Both the position numbers and the translations under genes were made by a program. Shown here piece after piece: positions 1-8,206 of a stretch of DNA of 64,000 nucleotides. Positions within the stretch are counted from its first letter, which is position 1. The number at the start of each line of letters is the position of its first letter. The DNA is from Pseudomonas kairouanensis (GTDB lineage: Bacteria; Pseudomonadota; Gammaproteobacteria; Pseudomonadales; Pseudomonadaceae): NCBI RefSeq assembly GCF_004682055.1, contig NZ_QUZU01000019.1, positions 1 to 64,000 of the forward strand. The letters are read 5' to 3'. The notes under the pieces are model-generated. The model was not told the origin of the DNA. It saw only the letters and a program-made list of their open reading frames with translations, and made no database searches.

Positions 1-19
1 GCCCTTACAACTACCCAAC

Positions 20-38
20 ACCAAAATTACAATTTGGT
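20..38. promoter_or_regulatory. imperfect palindrome upstream of gtrA operon
   Basis: The 134 bases before the first gene hold no ORF. An imperfect palindrome with arms ACCAAA and TTTGGT sits about 100 bp before the gtrA start and could be an operator. No clear promoter hexamers can be assigned. Role is inferred from position only. Confidence 0.25.
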
Positions 39-134
39 AATATCGACGCTCTTAAACATTTTTTTCACACGCCGGCTCCCATGAGTAGTTAAAGTCAACA
101 CCATACAGCCTCTTGAACACATGCAGTTCTCTCA

Positions 135-530
135 ATGATATCGCCACCCTCTACAACCTTGCCTTACTATCTGATCGTTGGAATATTTGCCACTGGCGCT
201 CATTACATAACACTTTTGTTATTGTCTCTGGTTCTGCCCGCACTCATTGCGACGTTACTGGGAGCAATAGTCGGGACTGTTGTTAGTTATCAGGGCAACA
301 AGCGCTGGACGTTTACAAAGGCTCGCCCATCCGACACTTATCAATGGCTGCGCTTCAGCATCACGGCCTTGGTCTACAACGGTACAAACCTGGCCCTGAT
401 GGCGACCCTGCTGGAGCACTGGCCCCAGCGCCTATGGCTGATGCAGGTGATCACCACCTGTGCCCTGACGTTGATCACTTACCAAATCAACCAGTACTGG
501 AGCTTTCGCCATGAATCGATCAAGAGCTGA
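135..530 (+). CDS. GtrA-family membrane protein
   Basis: A 131-aa, very hydrophobic protein with about four membrane segments, the usual size and layout of GtrA-like proteins, which are thought to flip or hand on undecaprenyl-phosphate-linked sugars. The family-typical stretch NKRWTF is at about residues 55-60, with a second echo (NQYWSF) near the C-terminus. The next gene starts 20 nt before this one stops, so they are translationally coupled. With the following GT2 and GT39 genes it forms a three-gene cassette that probably makes a polyprenyl-phosphate sugar, flips it and transfers it to lipid A, O-antigen or a protein. The substrate cannot be read from the sequence. Confidence 0.85.
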   Translation: MISPPSTTLPYYLIVGIFATGAHYITLLLLSLVLPALIATLLGAIVGTVVSYQGNKRWTFTKARPSDTYQWLRFSITALVYNGTNLALMATLLEHWPQRLWLMQVITTCALTLITYQINQYWSFRHESIKS

Positions 531-1497
531 GCGCTCCCCACGTCCGATGCTCAGTGTGATTGTCTGTTGTTATAACGAAGCCAAGGTACTGCCTTTTTTT
601 CATAAGCGGCTAATGGCTGTACTTAAGACACTCAGCATTCGCTACGAAGTAGTGTATGTCAACGACGGCAGCCGCGATGAAACACTGGCGCTACTGGATG
701 GTTATTGCCAGACGCCTGGCGTTCGTTGTTTGAACCTGAGCCGTAACTTTGGCAAGGAAGCCGCCATGGTCGCCGGTATTGATTATGCGGTCGGGGATGC
801 GTTGTTATTTATTGATGCCGACTTGCAAGACCCGCCCGAACTTATTCCACTCATGGTTCATCATTGGTTGACCGGTAGCGATATCGTCAATATGCAGCGC
901 CGCAGTCGCCTGTCTGATACCTCAAGCAAACGTATCAGTGCCCACCTCTATTACAAACTGATGAACTTTTTGGCCGACAAGTTTGATGTTCCCGCAGACG
1001 TCAGCGACTTCCGCCTGATTGGCCCGGCGCCCCTGGCAGCGCTGCGCGGTATGCCGGAACGGACGCGTTTCATGAAGGGCCTGATCAGTTGGCTGGGGTT
1101 CAATACCATCGAGTTGCCCTATGACCGTGAGCCGCGTAGCGCCGGTCTCAGCAAATGGGGGCCGCTGGCGCTGATCGACCTCGGTATCGAAGGCGTATTG
1201 GCGCTGTCGCGCAAGCCGTTGCGCTGGTTCAGCCTGCTCAGCCTGATGATTTTCATCGCCACCATGGTGCTCATCATCCAGCAGATGAGCGTAAACACCG
1301 CCAATGCCCATCACGTGATCATGGGCATTGCTGCGTTCATTACCGTGGGCATAGCAATGATCGGCGAATACCTCGGGGCAACGTTGAGCGAAGTCAGGCA
1401 GCGTCCCATCTATCTACTCGACAACCTGCTCGGCGAAGCCCCTGAACGGCCGGAGCACCCCTGCCCGATACACCCTCGCGAACAAGAAAACCACTGA
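511..1497 (+). CDS. polyprenyl-phosphate glycosyltransferase, GT2 family
   Basis: A 328-aa GT2 enzyme of the GtrB/ArnC/DPM1 type. The N-terminal GT-A domain shows VNDGSRDET (nucleotide-sugar contact) at about residues 50-58 and the metal-binding DADLQDPPE motif at about 104-112. The C-terminus carries two membrane helices (about 243-263 and 270-290), as in GtrB. It is expected to load a sugar from a nucleotide donor onto undecaprenyl phosphate at the inner leaflet. It overlaps gtrA by 20 nt and shares one base with the next start, so this is a tight operon. The sugar is not predictable here. Confidence 0.88.
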   Translation: MNRSRAERSPRPMLSVIVCCYNEAKVLPFFHKRLMAVLKTLSIRYEVVYVNDGSRDETLALLDGYCQTPGVRCLNLSRNFGKEAAMVAGIDYAVGDALLFIDADLQDPPELIPLMVHHWLTGSDIVNMQRRSRLSDTSSKRISAHLYYKLMNFLADKFDVPADVSDFRLIGPAPLAALRGMPERTRFMKGLISWLGFNTIELPYDREPRSAGLSKWGPLALIDLGIEGVLALSRKPLRWFSLLSLMIFIATMVLIIQQMSVNTANAHHVIMGIAAFITVGIAMIGEYLGATLSEVRQRPIYLLDNLLGEAPERPEHPCPIHPREQENH

Positions 1498-2912
1498 TGA
1501 TAACGACCCGTACGCTATGGCTGGTATTGATCGCCATTTTGGCCCTGCGCCTGGCAAGCCTGGGGCTGTACCCGCTGATGGACACCTCGGAAGCCCGCTA
1601 CGCGGAAATGGCCCGCAAGATGCTGGTACTCGGCAACTGGGTAACCCCGCTGTTCGAGCTGGACGTACCTTTTTGGGGCAAGCCGCCACTGTCGTTCTGG
1701 ACCCAGGCGCTGGGCATGAAGTTGCTGGGTATCAATGAATTCGCCATTCGCTTTCCGGCGTGGCTGCTGCATGTCGCCAGTTGCCTGATCATCATCCGGT
1801 TTGCCCGTGAGCAGGCCGATGAAAAAACGGCGGTATTGGCGGCAATTATCTTTTCCAGCTCAACCCTCGGCCTGTTGTCAGCAGGTGTGGTGTTGACCGA
1901 CCCGGCATTGAGTTTCTCGGTACTGCTGGCCAGCTATGGCTTCTGGTGCGGCATGACACGGGGCGACCGCCGTTGGGCACTGGCAGGATTTGCCGGCCTG
2001 GGCCTCGGGTTGCTGGCAAAGGGGCCGTTGGTGCTGGTGCTGGTGGGGGCTCCAGCTGTGATCTGGACGCTTTACTACCGACAATGGCGTGCCTTTTTGC
2101 ACTTGCCCTGGCTGCTGGGCCTTGCGTTGATGCTGGTGATTGCCGTGCCTTGGTACGTGATTGCTGAACAGCGCACGCCGGGGTTTCTCGATTACTTCCT
2201 GATCGGCGAGCACTGGAAGCGTTATGTGGTCAGCAAATGGGCCGGAGACTTGTACGGCAGCGCCCATGCCCGGCCCACGGGCGCCATCTGGATGGACCTG
2301 ATGCTCGCGCTTTTTCCCTGGACGCTGCTGTTGCCAGCGGTGTACTTCGCCCTGCGCCGCTCGGCCCTGTCGGGTCGCTACTATGGTTTTATCGCCCTGT
2401 GGGCCCTGGCTACGCCGGTATTTTTCACGTTCTCCGGCAATATCCTGTGGACTTACCTGCTGCCATCGCTGCCGGCCTGGAGCCTGCTGCTGGCTGGCGC
2501 ACTCAAGGCTGTGCCCTGGCAAACCGGCAAAACCATCATTGGGTTGATCCTCGCGCTGCTGCTGCCGGTATGGCTGCTGATCGCTGCCATCGACGGCCGC
2601 GCCTTTGACCGGCCGAATAACCAACGTGAGCTCGCCAGGGCCTGGCAGCAGTTGCAGGCAGAGCGTCCCGGAACCCTCTTTTACTGGGGCCGGCGCTCGT
2701 ACTCGGGGGAGTTCTATACGCAGGGGCAGGCACGCCGGGTCGAGGACTTGGCTACCTTGCCCGTTGACCGCAGCTTTTACATCGCCCGTCGGGTACGTGA
2801 CCTCAAGCGAGGCATCCAGGGCTTGCAGCCGTTCAATTGTGTCGAGCAACTGCGTGCCAGCCAAAGCGTGTTATTCAGGTGCGAACCACTGAAAGCACCC
2901 ACTGACCTGTAG
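1497..2912 (+). CDS. GT39/ArnT-like glycosyltransferase
   Basis: A 471-aa polytopic protein of the PMT/ArnT superfamily (GT83/GT39), which transfers a sugar from a polyprenyl-phosphate donor on the periplasmic side. The first periplasmic loop holds the family signature DTSEARYAEMARKML at about residues 29-43, including the acidic residues needed for catalysis, followed by WGKPPLSFW. About ten to twelve membrane segments follow, then a soluble C-terminal part after about residue 370. Its ATG overlaps the TGA of the GT2 gene by one base. In this cassette it is the likely final transferase. Whether it adds L-Ara4N as ArnT does is unknown: no arnA/B/D genes are in view, which argues against it. 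Confidence 0.85.
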   Translation: MITTRTLWLVLIAILALRLASLGLYPLMDTSEARYAEMARKMLVLGNWVTPLFELDVPFWGKPPLSFWTQALGMKLLGINEFAIRFPAWLLHVASCLIIIRFAREQADEKTAVLAAIIFSSSTLGLLSAGVVLTDPALSFSVLLASYGFWCGMTRGDRRWALAGFAGLGLGLLAKGPLVLVLVGAPAVIWTLYYRQWRAFLHLPWLLGLALMLVIAVPWYVIAEQRTPGFLDYFLIGEHWKRYVVSKWAGDLYGSAHARPTGAIWMDLMLALFPWTLLLPAVYFALRRSALSGRYYGFIALWALATPVFFTFSGNILWTYLLPSLPAWSLLLAGALKAVPWQTGKTIIGLILALLLPVWLLIAAIDGRAFDRPNNQRELARAWQQLQAERPGTLFYWGRRSYSGEFYTQGQARRVEDLATLPVDRSFYIARRVRDLKRGIQGLQPFNCVEQLRASQSVLFRCEPLKAPTDL

Positions 2913-2932
2913 GAGCCGGCTTGCCGGCAACG
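2908..2932. repeat. REP-like palindrome
   Basis: Right after the ArnT-like stop comes TGTAGGAGCCGGCTTGCCGGCAA, a small hairpin (GCCGGC-TT-GCCGGC). Its lead and layout match the REP sequences common between genes of fluorescent pseudomonads; compare the pair at 61666-61765. Confidence 0.65.
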
Positions 2933-2939
2933 CCCTGGC

Positions 2940-3087
2940 GACCAGCATCAACAGCGTTGCGTTACGGCTACCAGACCATCTCCTGGCTGCCCCTTTGCCC
3001 CGATACATCATCAAGCTGGGGGCGCTTTCCGGGCTGGGAATCGACCATGCACTGATGCTGGGCCTGCAAGTGAAGACCGCGTTCTAA
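2940..3087 (+). pseudogene. possible remnant of an outer-membrane protein gene
   Basis: Between the REP and the lysE leader there is protein-like sequence without a start. The last 29 codons up to TAA (3085-3087) read as an alternating polar/apolar strand ending in LQVKTAF, the kind of C-terminus with a final aromatic residue seen in beta-barrel proteins. In another frame just upstream YGYQTISWLP can be read, suggesting a frameshifted relic. Homology is not established; this is only a suggestion. Confidence 0.25.
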
Positions 3088-3182
3088 AGCGCTAGCGCAT
3101 AGGCATCTGGATTAATCTTGATCTTGGACCTCCAGTTGGAACACGATGGCTGCCTTGAACCGTTGACGAAAGGAATCTCGTT

Positions 3183-3809
3183 ATGTTCCCTCTGGACATC
3201 TGGCTGACCTATACCGCCGCCTGCCTGTTGCTGGTGCTTTCCCCCGGGCCGGACAACCTGCTGGCCATCGCCAGGGGCCTGAGCCAGGGGCGCATGGCGG
3301 CGGCCATTTCGGGGGTTGCGTCGGGCACCGGGATTCTGTTTCACGTAGCCACCGCCTCGTTGGGCCTGACCCTATTGATGCAGACATCCGCCGTGGCCTT
3401 CTGGGTCGTAAAAGTGATCGGCGCCAGCTACCTGGTGTGGCTGGGTATCAAGGTCTTGCGTTCGCGCAGCCTGATCAACTTCAAACCGGCGGCACGGCAA
3501 TCGCTCAAAAGCATCTTCCTCACCGGCTTCCTGTCTGCGGCGCTTAACCCTAAGCCGGGACTGTTTGTGCTTGCGTTCATTCCACAGTTCGTCAACCCAT
3601 CATTGGGCTCGGTCACTGTGCAGATGCTGGTCTACGGCACCTGGTTCGCCGCGTTGACCGCCCTGGGCTTTGCGCTCATGGGAATTTTTGCAACGCGCCT
3701 GTCGACCTGGCTGCAGCGCAAGCCAAAAGTTGTCAACGGCCTGAATGTCGGCGCCGGACTGACCTTCGTCGCGTCCGGGCTTTCGGTAGCAGCACTCAGC
3801 CAAAAATAA
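3183..3809 (+). CDS. LysE/RhtB-family amino-acid exporter
   Basis: A 208-aa inner-membrane protein with about six membrane segments, normal length for the family. The family hallmark LVLSPGPDNLLAIARGLSQG is at about residues 18-37. LysE/RhtB proteins export amino acids (lysine, threonine, homoserine lactone and others) by proton motive force; the substrate here is unknown. It is preceded by GAAAGGAATCTCGTT, so the ATG at 3183 has a fair ribosome binding site. It stands alone and ends in a hairpin that covers its stop codon. It is the last chromosomal gene before the accessory island. Confidence 0.88.
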   Translation: MFPLDIWLTYTAACLLLVLSPGPDNLLAIARGLSQGRMAAAISGVASGTGILFHVATASLGLTLLMQTSAVAFWVVKVIGASYLVWLGIKVLRSRSLINFKPAARQSLKSIFLTGFLSAALNPKPGLFVLAFIPQFVNPSLGSVTVQMLVYGTWFAALTALGFALMGIFATRLSTWLQRKPKVVNGLNVGAGLTFVASGLSVAALSQK

Positions 3810-3832
3810 CCCATGATTGCTCATGGGTTATT
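3805..3832 (+). terminator. hairpin terminator of the lysE-type gene
   Basis: A perfect 12-bp stem (AATAACCCATGA / TCATGGGTTATT) with a 4-base loop overlaps the lysE stop codon. The T-tract is weak, but position and stem strength suit a terminator. Its 3' end is the last sequence I can assign to the chromosome on the left. Confidence 0.7.
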
Positions 3833-3888
3833 AGTTGCAGGCCTTACGCTCGGATCAGGTGATCAAAAGCACTCAGGGAAGCCTTGTC

Positions 3889-6858
3889 ATGCCACGCCGT
3901 TCTATCCTGTCCATTGCCGAGCGTGACAGCCTGCTGGCATTGCCAGATACCAAGGAAGAACTGATTCGTCAGTACACGTTTAGCGACACCGACCTGTCCA
4001 TCATTCGGCAGCGGCGCGGCCCGGCCAACCGCCTGGGCTTCGCCGTGCAGCTCTGCTACCTGCGCTTTCCCGGTGTCATCCTTGGCGTCGATGAGCCGCC
4101 GTTTCCGCCTTTGCTGAAACTGGTCGCTGACCAGCTCAAGGTTGGCGTCGAACGCTGGGGCGAGTATGGCCAGCGGGAACAGACCCGGCGCGAGCACCTG
4201 GTCGAACTGCAAACGGTGTTCGGCTTCCAGCCCTTCACGATGAGCCACTACCGGCAGGCCGTCCAGTGGCTGACCGAGCTGGCCATGCAAACCGACAAGG
4301 GCGTCGTGCTGGCCAGCGCCTTGGTCGATCATCTGCGGCGGCAGTCGGTCATTCTGCCTGCCATCAACGCCGTCGAACGAGCGACCGCCGAAGCGATTAC
4401 CCGCGCCAACCGGCGCATCTACGATGCCCTGGCCGAACCGCTATCGGACGCGCATCGCCGCCGCCTCGACGATCTGCTCAAGCGCCGGGACAACGGCAAA
4501 ACGACCTGGCTGGCCTGGCTGCGCCAGTCGCCCGTCAAACCGAACTCGCGGCACATGCTGGAACACATCGAACGCCTCAAGGCGTGGCAGGCGCTCGACC
4601 TGCCTTCCGGCATCGAGCGGTCGGTTCACCAGAACCGGCTGCTCAAGATTGCCCGCGAGGGCGGCCAGATGACGCCCGCCGACCTGGCCAAGTTCGAGGC
4701 GCCGCGCCGCTACGCGACCCTGGTCGCGCTTGCCATCGAGGGTATGGCCACCGTCACCGACGAAATCATTGACCTGCACGACCGCATCCTGGGCAAGCTG
4801 TTCAACGCCGCCAAGAACAAGCATCAGCAGCAGTTCCAGGCGTCCGGCAAGGCGATCAACGCCAAGGTGCGGCTGTTCGGCCGCATCGGCCAGGCGCTGA
4901 TCGAGGCCAAGCAAGCTGGCCGCGATCCGTTCGCTGCCATCGAGGCCGTCATGTCCTGGGATGCCTTTGCCGAGAGCGTCACCGAGGCGCAGAAACTCGC
5001 ACAGCCCGAGGATTTCGATTTCCTGCACCGCATCGGCGAGAGCTACGCCACGCTGCGCCGCTACGCGCCGGAATTCCTCGACGTGCTCAAGCTGCGGGCC
5101 GCGCCCGCCGCCAAGGACGTGCTCGACGCCATCGAGGTACTGCGCGGCATGAACAGCGACAATGCCCGCAAGGTGCCTGCGGACGCGCCGACCGACTTCA
5201 TCAAGCCGCGCTGGCAGAAACTGGTCATGACCGACACCGGCATTGACCGGCGTTACTACGAACTGTGTGCCCTGTCGGAGATGAAGAACGCGCTGCGTTC
5301 CGGCGACATTTGGGTACAAGGCTCGCGCCAGTTCAAGGACTTCGAGGACTATTTGGTGCCGCCCGCGAAATTCGCCAGCCTCAAGCAGGCCAGCGAATTG
5401 CCGCTGGCCGTGGCCACCGATTGCGACCAGTACCTGCATGACCGGCTGACGCTGCTGGAAACGCAGCTCGCCACCGTCAACCGCATGGCGCTGGCCAACG
5501 AGCTGCCGGACGCCATCATCACGGAGTCGGGCCTGAAGATCACGCCGCTCGATGCGGCGGTGCCCGACACCGCGCAGGCGCTGATCGACCAGACAGCAAT
5601 GATCCTGCCGCACGTCAAGATCACCGAACTGCTGCTGGAGGTAGACGAATGGACAGGCTTCACCCGGCACTTCGCGCACCTGAAATCGGGCGACCTGGCC
5701 AAGGACAAGAACCTGCTGCTGACCACGATCCTGGCCGACGCGATCAACCTGGGCCTGACCAAGATGGCGGAGTCCTGCCCCGGAACGACCTACGCCAAGC
5801 TCGCCTGGCTCCAAGCCTGGCATACCCGCGACGAAACCTATTCGACGGCGCTGGCCGAACTGGTCAACGCGCAGTTCCGGCATCCCTTCGCCGAGCACTG
5901 GGGCGACGGCACCACGTCATCGTCGGACGGCCAGAATTTCCGAACCGGCAGCAAGGCCGAGAGCACTGGCCACATCAACCCGAAATACGGCAGCAGTCCT
6001 GGGCGGACTTTCTACACCCACATCTCCGACCAGTACGCGCCATTCCACACCAAAGTGGTCAATGTCGGCGTGCGCGACTCGACCTATGTGCTCGACGGCT
6101 TGCTGTACCACGAGTCCGACCTGCGCATCGAGGAGCACTACACCGATACGGCAGGATTCACCGATCATGTATTTGGCCTGATGCACCTGCTGGGCTTCCG
6201 CTTTGCGCCGCGCATCCGCGACCTGGGCGACACCAAGCTGTTCATCCCCAAGGGCGACACTGTCTACGACGCGCTCAAGCCGATGATTAGCAGCGACAGA
6301 CTGAACATCAAGGCTATTCGCGCCCATTGGGATGAAATTCTACGGCTGGCCACGTCGATCAAGCAGGGCACCGTGACGGCTTCGCTGATGCTGCGCAAGC
6401 TCGGCAGCTATCCGCGCCAGAACGGCCTGGCCGTGGCCCTGCGCGAGCTGGGGCGTATCGAGCGCACGCTGTTCATCCTGGATTGGTTGCAAAGCGTGGA
6501 GCTGCGCCGTCGCGTGCACGCTGGGCTGAACAAGGGCGAAGCCCGCAACGCGCTGGCCCGCGCCGTGTTCTTCAACCGGCTGGGCGAAATCCGCGACCGC
6601 AGCTTCGAGCAGCAGCGCTACCGGGCCAGTGGCCTCAACCTGGTGACGGCAGCCATCGTGCTGTGGAACACGGTTTATCTGGAACGGGCCGCGAATGCCC
6701 TGCGTGGACACGGCAAGCCCGTTGATGACTCTCTATTGCAGTATCTGTCGCCGCTGGGTTGGGAGCACATCAACCTGACTGGCGATTACCTCTGGCGCAG
6801 CAACGCCAAGATCGGCGCGGGCAAGTTCAGGCCGCTACGGCCGCTGCAGCCAGCTTAA
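3889..6858 (+). CDS. tnpA: Tn3-family transposase (Tn21-type TnpA)
   Basis: The protein is 989 aa from the ATG at 3889, the normal size of Tn3-family TnpA. The N-terminus MPRRSILSIAERDSLLALPD and LSIIRQRRGPANRLGFAVQL match the Tn21/Tn501 branch as I know it. An upstream in-frame start exists but adds residues foreign to the family. The C-terminal DDE domain shows the acidic residues in SSSDGQNF, in HYTDTAGFTDHVFG and in the helix with NTVYLERA. The stop lies inside the terminal inverted repeat, as is usual. No resolvase (tnpR), res site or left repeat is present in the 55 bp between this gene and lysE, so it is a partial element and probably cannot resolve cointegrates alone. Confidence 0.95.
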   Translation: MPRRSILSIAERDSLLALPDTKEELIRQYTFSDTDLSIIRQRRGPANRLGFAVQLCYLRFPGVILGVDEPPFPPLLKLVADQLKVGVERWGEYGQREQTRREHLVELQTVFGFQPFTMSHYRQAVQWLTELAMQTDKGVVLASALVDHLRRQSVILPAINAVERATAEAITRANRRIYDALAEPLSDAHRRRLDDLLKRRDNGKTTWLAWLRQSPVKPNSRHMLEHIERLKAWQALDLPSGIERSVHQNRLLKIAREGGQMTPADLAKFEAPRRYATLVALAIEGMATVTDEIIDLHDRILGKLFNAAKNKHQQQFQASGKAINAKVRLFGRIGQALIEAKQAGRDPFAAIEAVMSWDAFAESVTEAQKLAQPEDFDFLHRIGESYATLRRYAPEFLDVLKLRAAPAAKDVLDAIEVLRGMNSDNARKVPADAPTDFIKPRWQKLVMTDTGIDRRYYELCALSEMKNALRSGDIWVQGSRQFKDFEDYLVPPAKFASLKQASELPLAVATDCDQYLHDRLTLLETQLATVNRMALANELPDAIITESGLKITPLDAAVPDTAQALIDQTAMILPHVKITELLLEVDEWTGFTRHFAHLKSGDLAKDKNLLLTTILADAINLGLTKMAESCPGTTYAKLAWLQAWHTRDETYSTALAELVNAQFRHPFAEHWGDGTTSSSDGQNFRTGSKAESTGHINPKYGSSPGRTFYTHISDQYAPFHTKVVNVGVRDSTYVLDGLLYHESDLRIEEHYTDTAGFTDHVFGLMHLLGFRFAPRIRDLGDTKLFIPKGDTVYDALKPMISSDRLNIKAIRAHWDEILRLATSIKQGTVTASLMLRKLGSYPRQNGLAVALRELGRIERTLFILDWLQSVELRRRVHAGLNKGEARNALARAVFFNRLGEIRDRSFEQQRYRASGLNLVTAAIVLWNTVYLERAANALRGHGKPVDDSLLQYLSPLGWEHINLTGDYLWRSNAKIGAGKFRPLRPLQPA

Positions 6859-6891
6859 CGTGCTTTATTTTCCGTTTTCTAAGACGACCCC
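6854..6891. repeat. right inverted repeat of the Tn3-family element
   Basis: A 38-bp end reading, on the minus strand, GGGGTCGTCTTAGAAAACGG then AAAATAAAGCACGTTAAG. It begins with the GGGG typical of the family and ends over the tnpA stop. It closely resembles Tn21-type ends from memory. No second copy was found in the window. Confidence 0.85.
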
Positions 6892-6960
6892 TTCAAGGCG
6901 ATATCACGTGGACACTCAAACACCGGGATTACAGGACTGATGGTCATTGGTTACCAACAA

Positions 6961-7095
6961 CATAGTTTGACACAACCCCTCCCGTAAACCGGGGTCTGTA
7001 GGATGATTTTGGGTGAAGGCTACAGCAACATAGATTGACACAGATGGGCTGAGCTTCAAATATAGTGCCCGGCTGCTCACATCATAGTTTGACAC
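6961..7095. repeat. three direct repeats CATAGTTTGACAC
   Basis: CATAGTTTGACAC occurs at 6961-6973 and 7083-7095, and CATAGATTGACAC at 7029-7041, all in the same direction, 68 and 54 bp apart. Read on the minus strand each begins TGTCAAACTATG. Repeated sites starting with TGT/ending with ACA are how IS21-, Mu-, Tn7- and Tn402-type elements mark their ends. The orientation would make this the right end of an element lying to the left. No matching transposase is nearby. Confidence 0.5.
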
Positions 7096-7145
7096 GAACA
7101 TTTAGAGGCAGCAGTCATGAAGACGGAGCGCATAAGATGCGATCT

Positions 7146-7592
7146 TCAGCACAAGCTCAATGCGATGTCTATATCTGTGCGCAACCTACGTCCGGTTCCC
7201 ATAAGCACATAAACCGTATTTTTCGTCTCAAATAAGCAAGCGTGGGTGAACGAAACCCCGAGCGTTGTCCTGACCCAATCACCAAGTTGGAAGCGGCCTT
7301 TGCTGTCTTTGATAACAGTTAAAGCGTAAACCAGAGCAGGGATTAGCTCTCTATCGGTGATCGCTTTCCGCTGAAGGGTTGTAACGTCGAGATCTAATAT
7401 TGCCCATTCAGCAACAAGACAATAGGCACGTGAAGGAAAATGCAGATGGGCGAGTGCCACAGCATCTGAGGGCGCGAGTTGGCACCCGCCTATTTCCTCA
7501 CCTGCGGAGAGAAGTGAAATAAACCCAGCCAAATTCATTCGTTCCTCCAGTCGATCAAAACACCGACTCGAACGAGAATCATCCATCAGCAT
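7146..7592 (-). CDS. hypothetical protein, DUF6957-like
   Basis: A 148-aa protein from the ATG at 7592; a TTG at 7619 would add nine residues. The C-terminal half shows GRFQLGDWVRTTLGVSFTHACLF followed by TVYVLMGTGRR, which I recognise from a family of small Pseudomonas proteins annotated DUF6957. No membrane segment, signal peptide or catalytic motif is evident. It sits alone between the Tn-type repeats and the arsenic genes, on the opposite strand to ars. Function unknown; the family name is from memory and not certain. Confidence 0.6.
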   Translation of the reverse strand: MLMDDSRSSRCFDRLEERMNLAGFISLLSAGEEIGGCQLAPSDAVALAHLHFPSRAYCLVAEWAILDLDVTTLQRKAITDRELIPALVYALTVIKDSKGRFQLGDWVRTTLGVSFTHACLFETKNTVYVLMGTGRRLRTDIDIALSLC

Positions 7593-7660
7593 AGCTTCCA
7601 GTGAGTCGCTTGGTTCCAATGCCGACGAATAGCAGCAACCTCACCTCACAGTCTGCACGT

Positions 7661-8206
7661 TTACAATCCCTCCACCTCACTGAACTGGATGATTTCTATA
7701 GGCGGAATCGCAGCACAAAGCGGTTTACGCCAATAACCCACGCTATGCCACTGGCCGTGCTTGAACCCAACCTCAGGGTATGTGCCAATGTGGGTGAAGC
7801 CGAGCGCTTCATGGATGCCTATGCTTCCCGCGTTGGGTAAGGCAATACCGGCATAGGCGGCATGAAACCCCTGTTTCTCTAGAAGTGGTAAAAGCTGCTG
7901 ATAAAGCGCACGACCTACCCCGTTTCGGTGCACAACCGGGTCGACATACACGGTGACATCCACCGACCAACGATAGGCTTCCCTCGCTCGATGCTGGCTT
8001 GCATAAGCGTATCCAACGACCTTGCCTTCCACCTCGGCCACCAGATAGGGATGCGTCGGCAGTGTTGCGGCTATTCGTGCGGCCATCTCATCAACAGTCG
8101 GTGGTATCAGCTCGAACGAGATGACCGTGTCCAAAACCATTGGCGCGTAGATAGCCTGGATGGCGGAGGCATCAGCGGGTGTGGCAACCCTCACGTTGTA
8201 ATTCAT
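7661..8206 (-). CDS. arsN1: GNAT acetyltransferase, ArsN1/phosphinothricin-acetyltransferase type
   Basis: A 181-aa protein from the ATG at 8206, chosen because the ribosome binding site AAGGAAAG lies just before it; the longer reading adds 34 unlikely residues. It follows the Pat/Bar pattern of GNAT enzymes: an N-terminal RVATPADASAIQAIY, the acetyl-CoA site VHRNGVGRALYQQLL, and the family-typical GFTHIGTYPEVGFKHGQW near the C-terminus. Such enzymes acetylate phosphinothricin, methionine sulfoximine or, as ArsN1, the arsenical antibiotic arsinothricin. Being next to a divergent arsR-arsB-arsC-arsH operon favours ArsN1. The substrate is inferred from context. Confidence 0.7.
   Translation of the reverse strand: MNYNVRVATPADASAIQAIYAPMVLDTVISFELIPPTVDEMAARIAATLPTHPYLVAEVEGKVVGYAYASQHRAREAYRWSVDVTVYVDPVVHRNGVGRALYQQLLPLLEKQGFHAAYAGIALPNAGSIGIHEALGFTHIGTYPEVGFKHGQWHSVGYWRKPLCAAIPPIEIIQFSEVEGL

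Noticed and set aside
1878..2864. 328-codon minus-strand ORF in the ArnT-like gene
   Set aside because: Antisense shadow; the plus strand encodes clear membrane segments and the GT39 motif.
3834..3888. Tn3-family left repeat or res site before tnpA
   Set aside because: No GGGG-led 38-bp repeat and too short for a resolvase gene or res site.
4441..5898. 485-codon minus-strand ORF inside tnpA
   Set aside because: It is a mirror frame of the GC-rich transposase gene; no family signature.
6961..7095. CATAGTTTGACAC repeats as the left end of the Tn7-like element
   Set aside because: Their sequence does not match the ssb-side repeats, and their TGT-start orientation points the wrong way for a left end.
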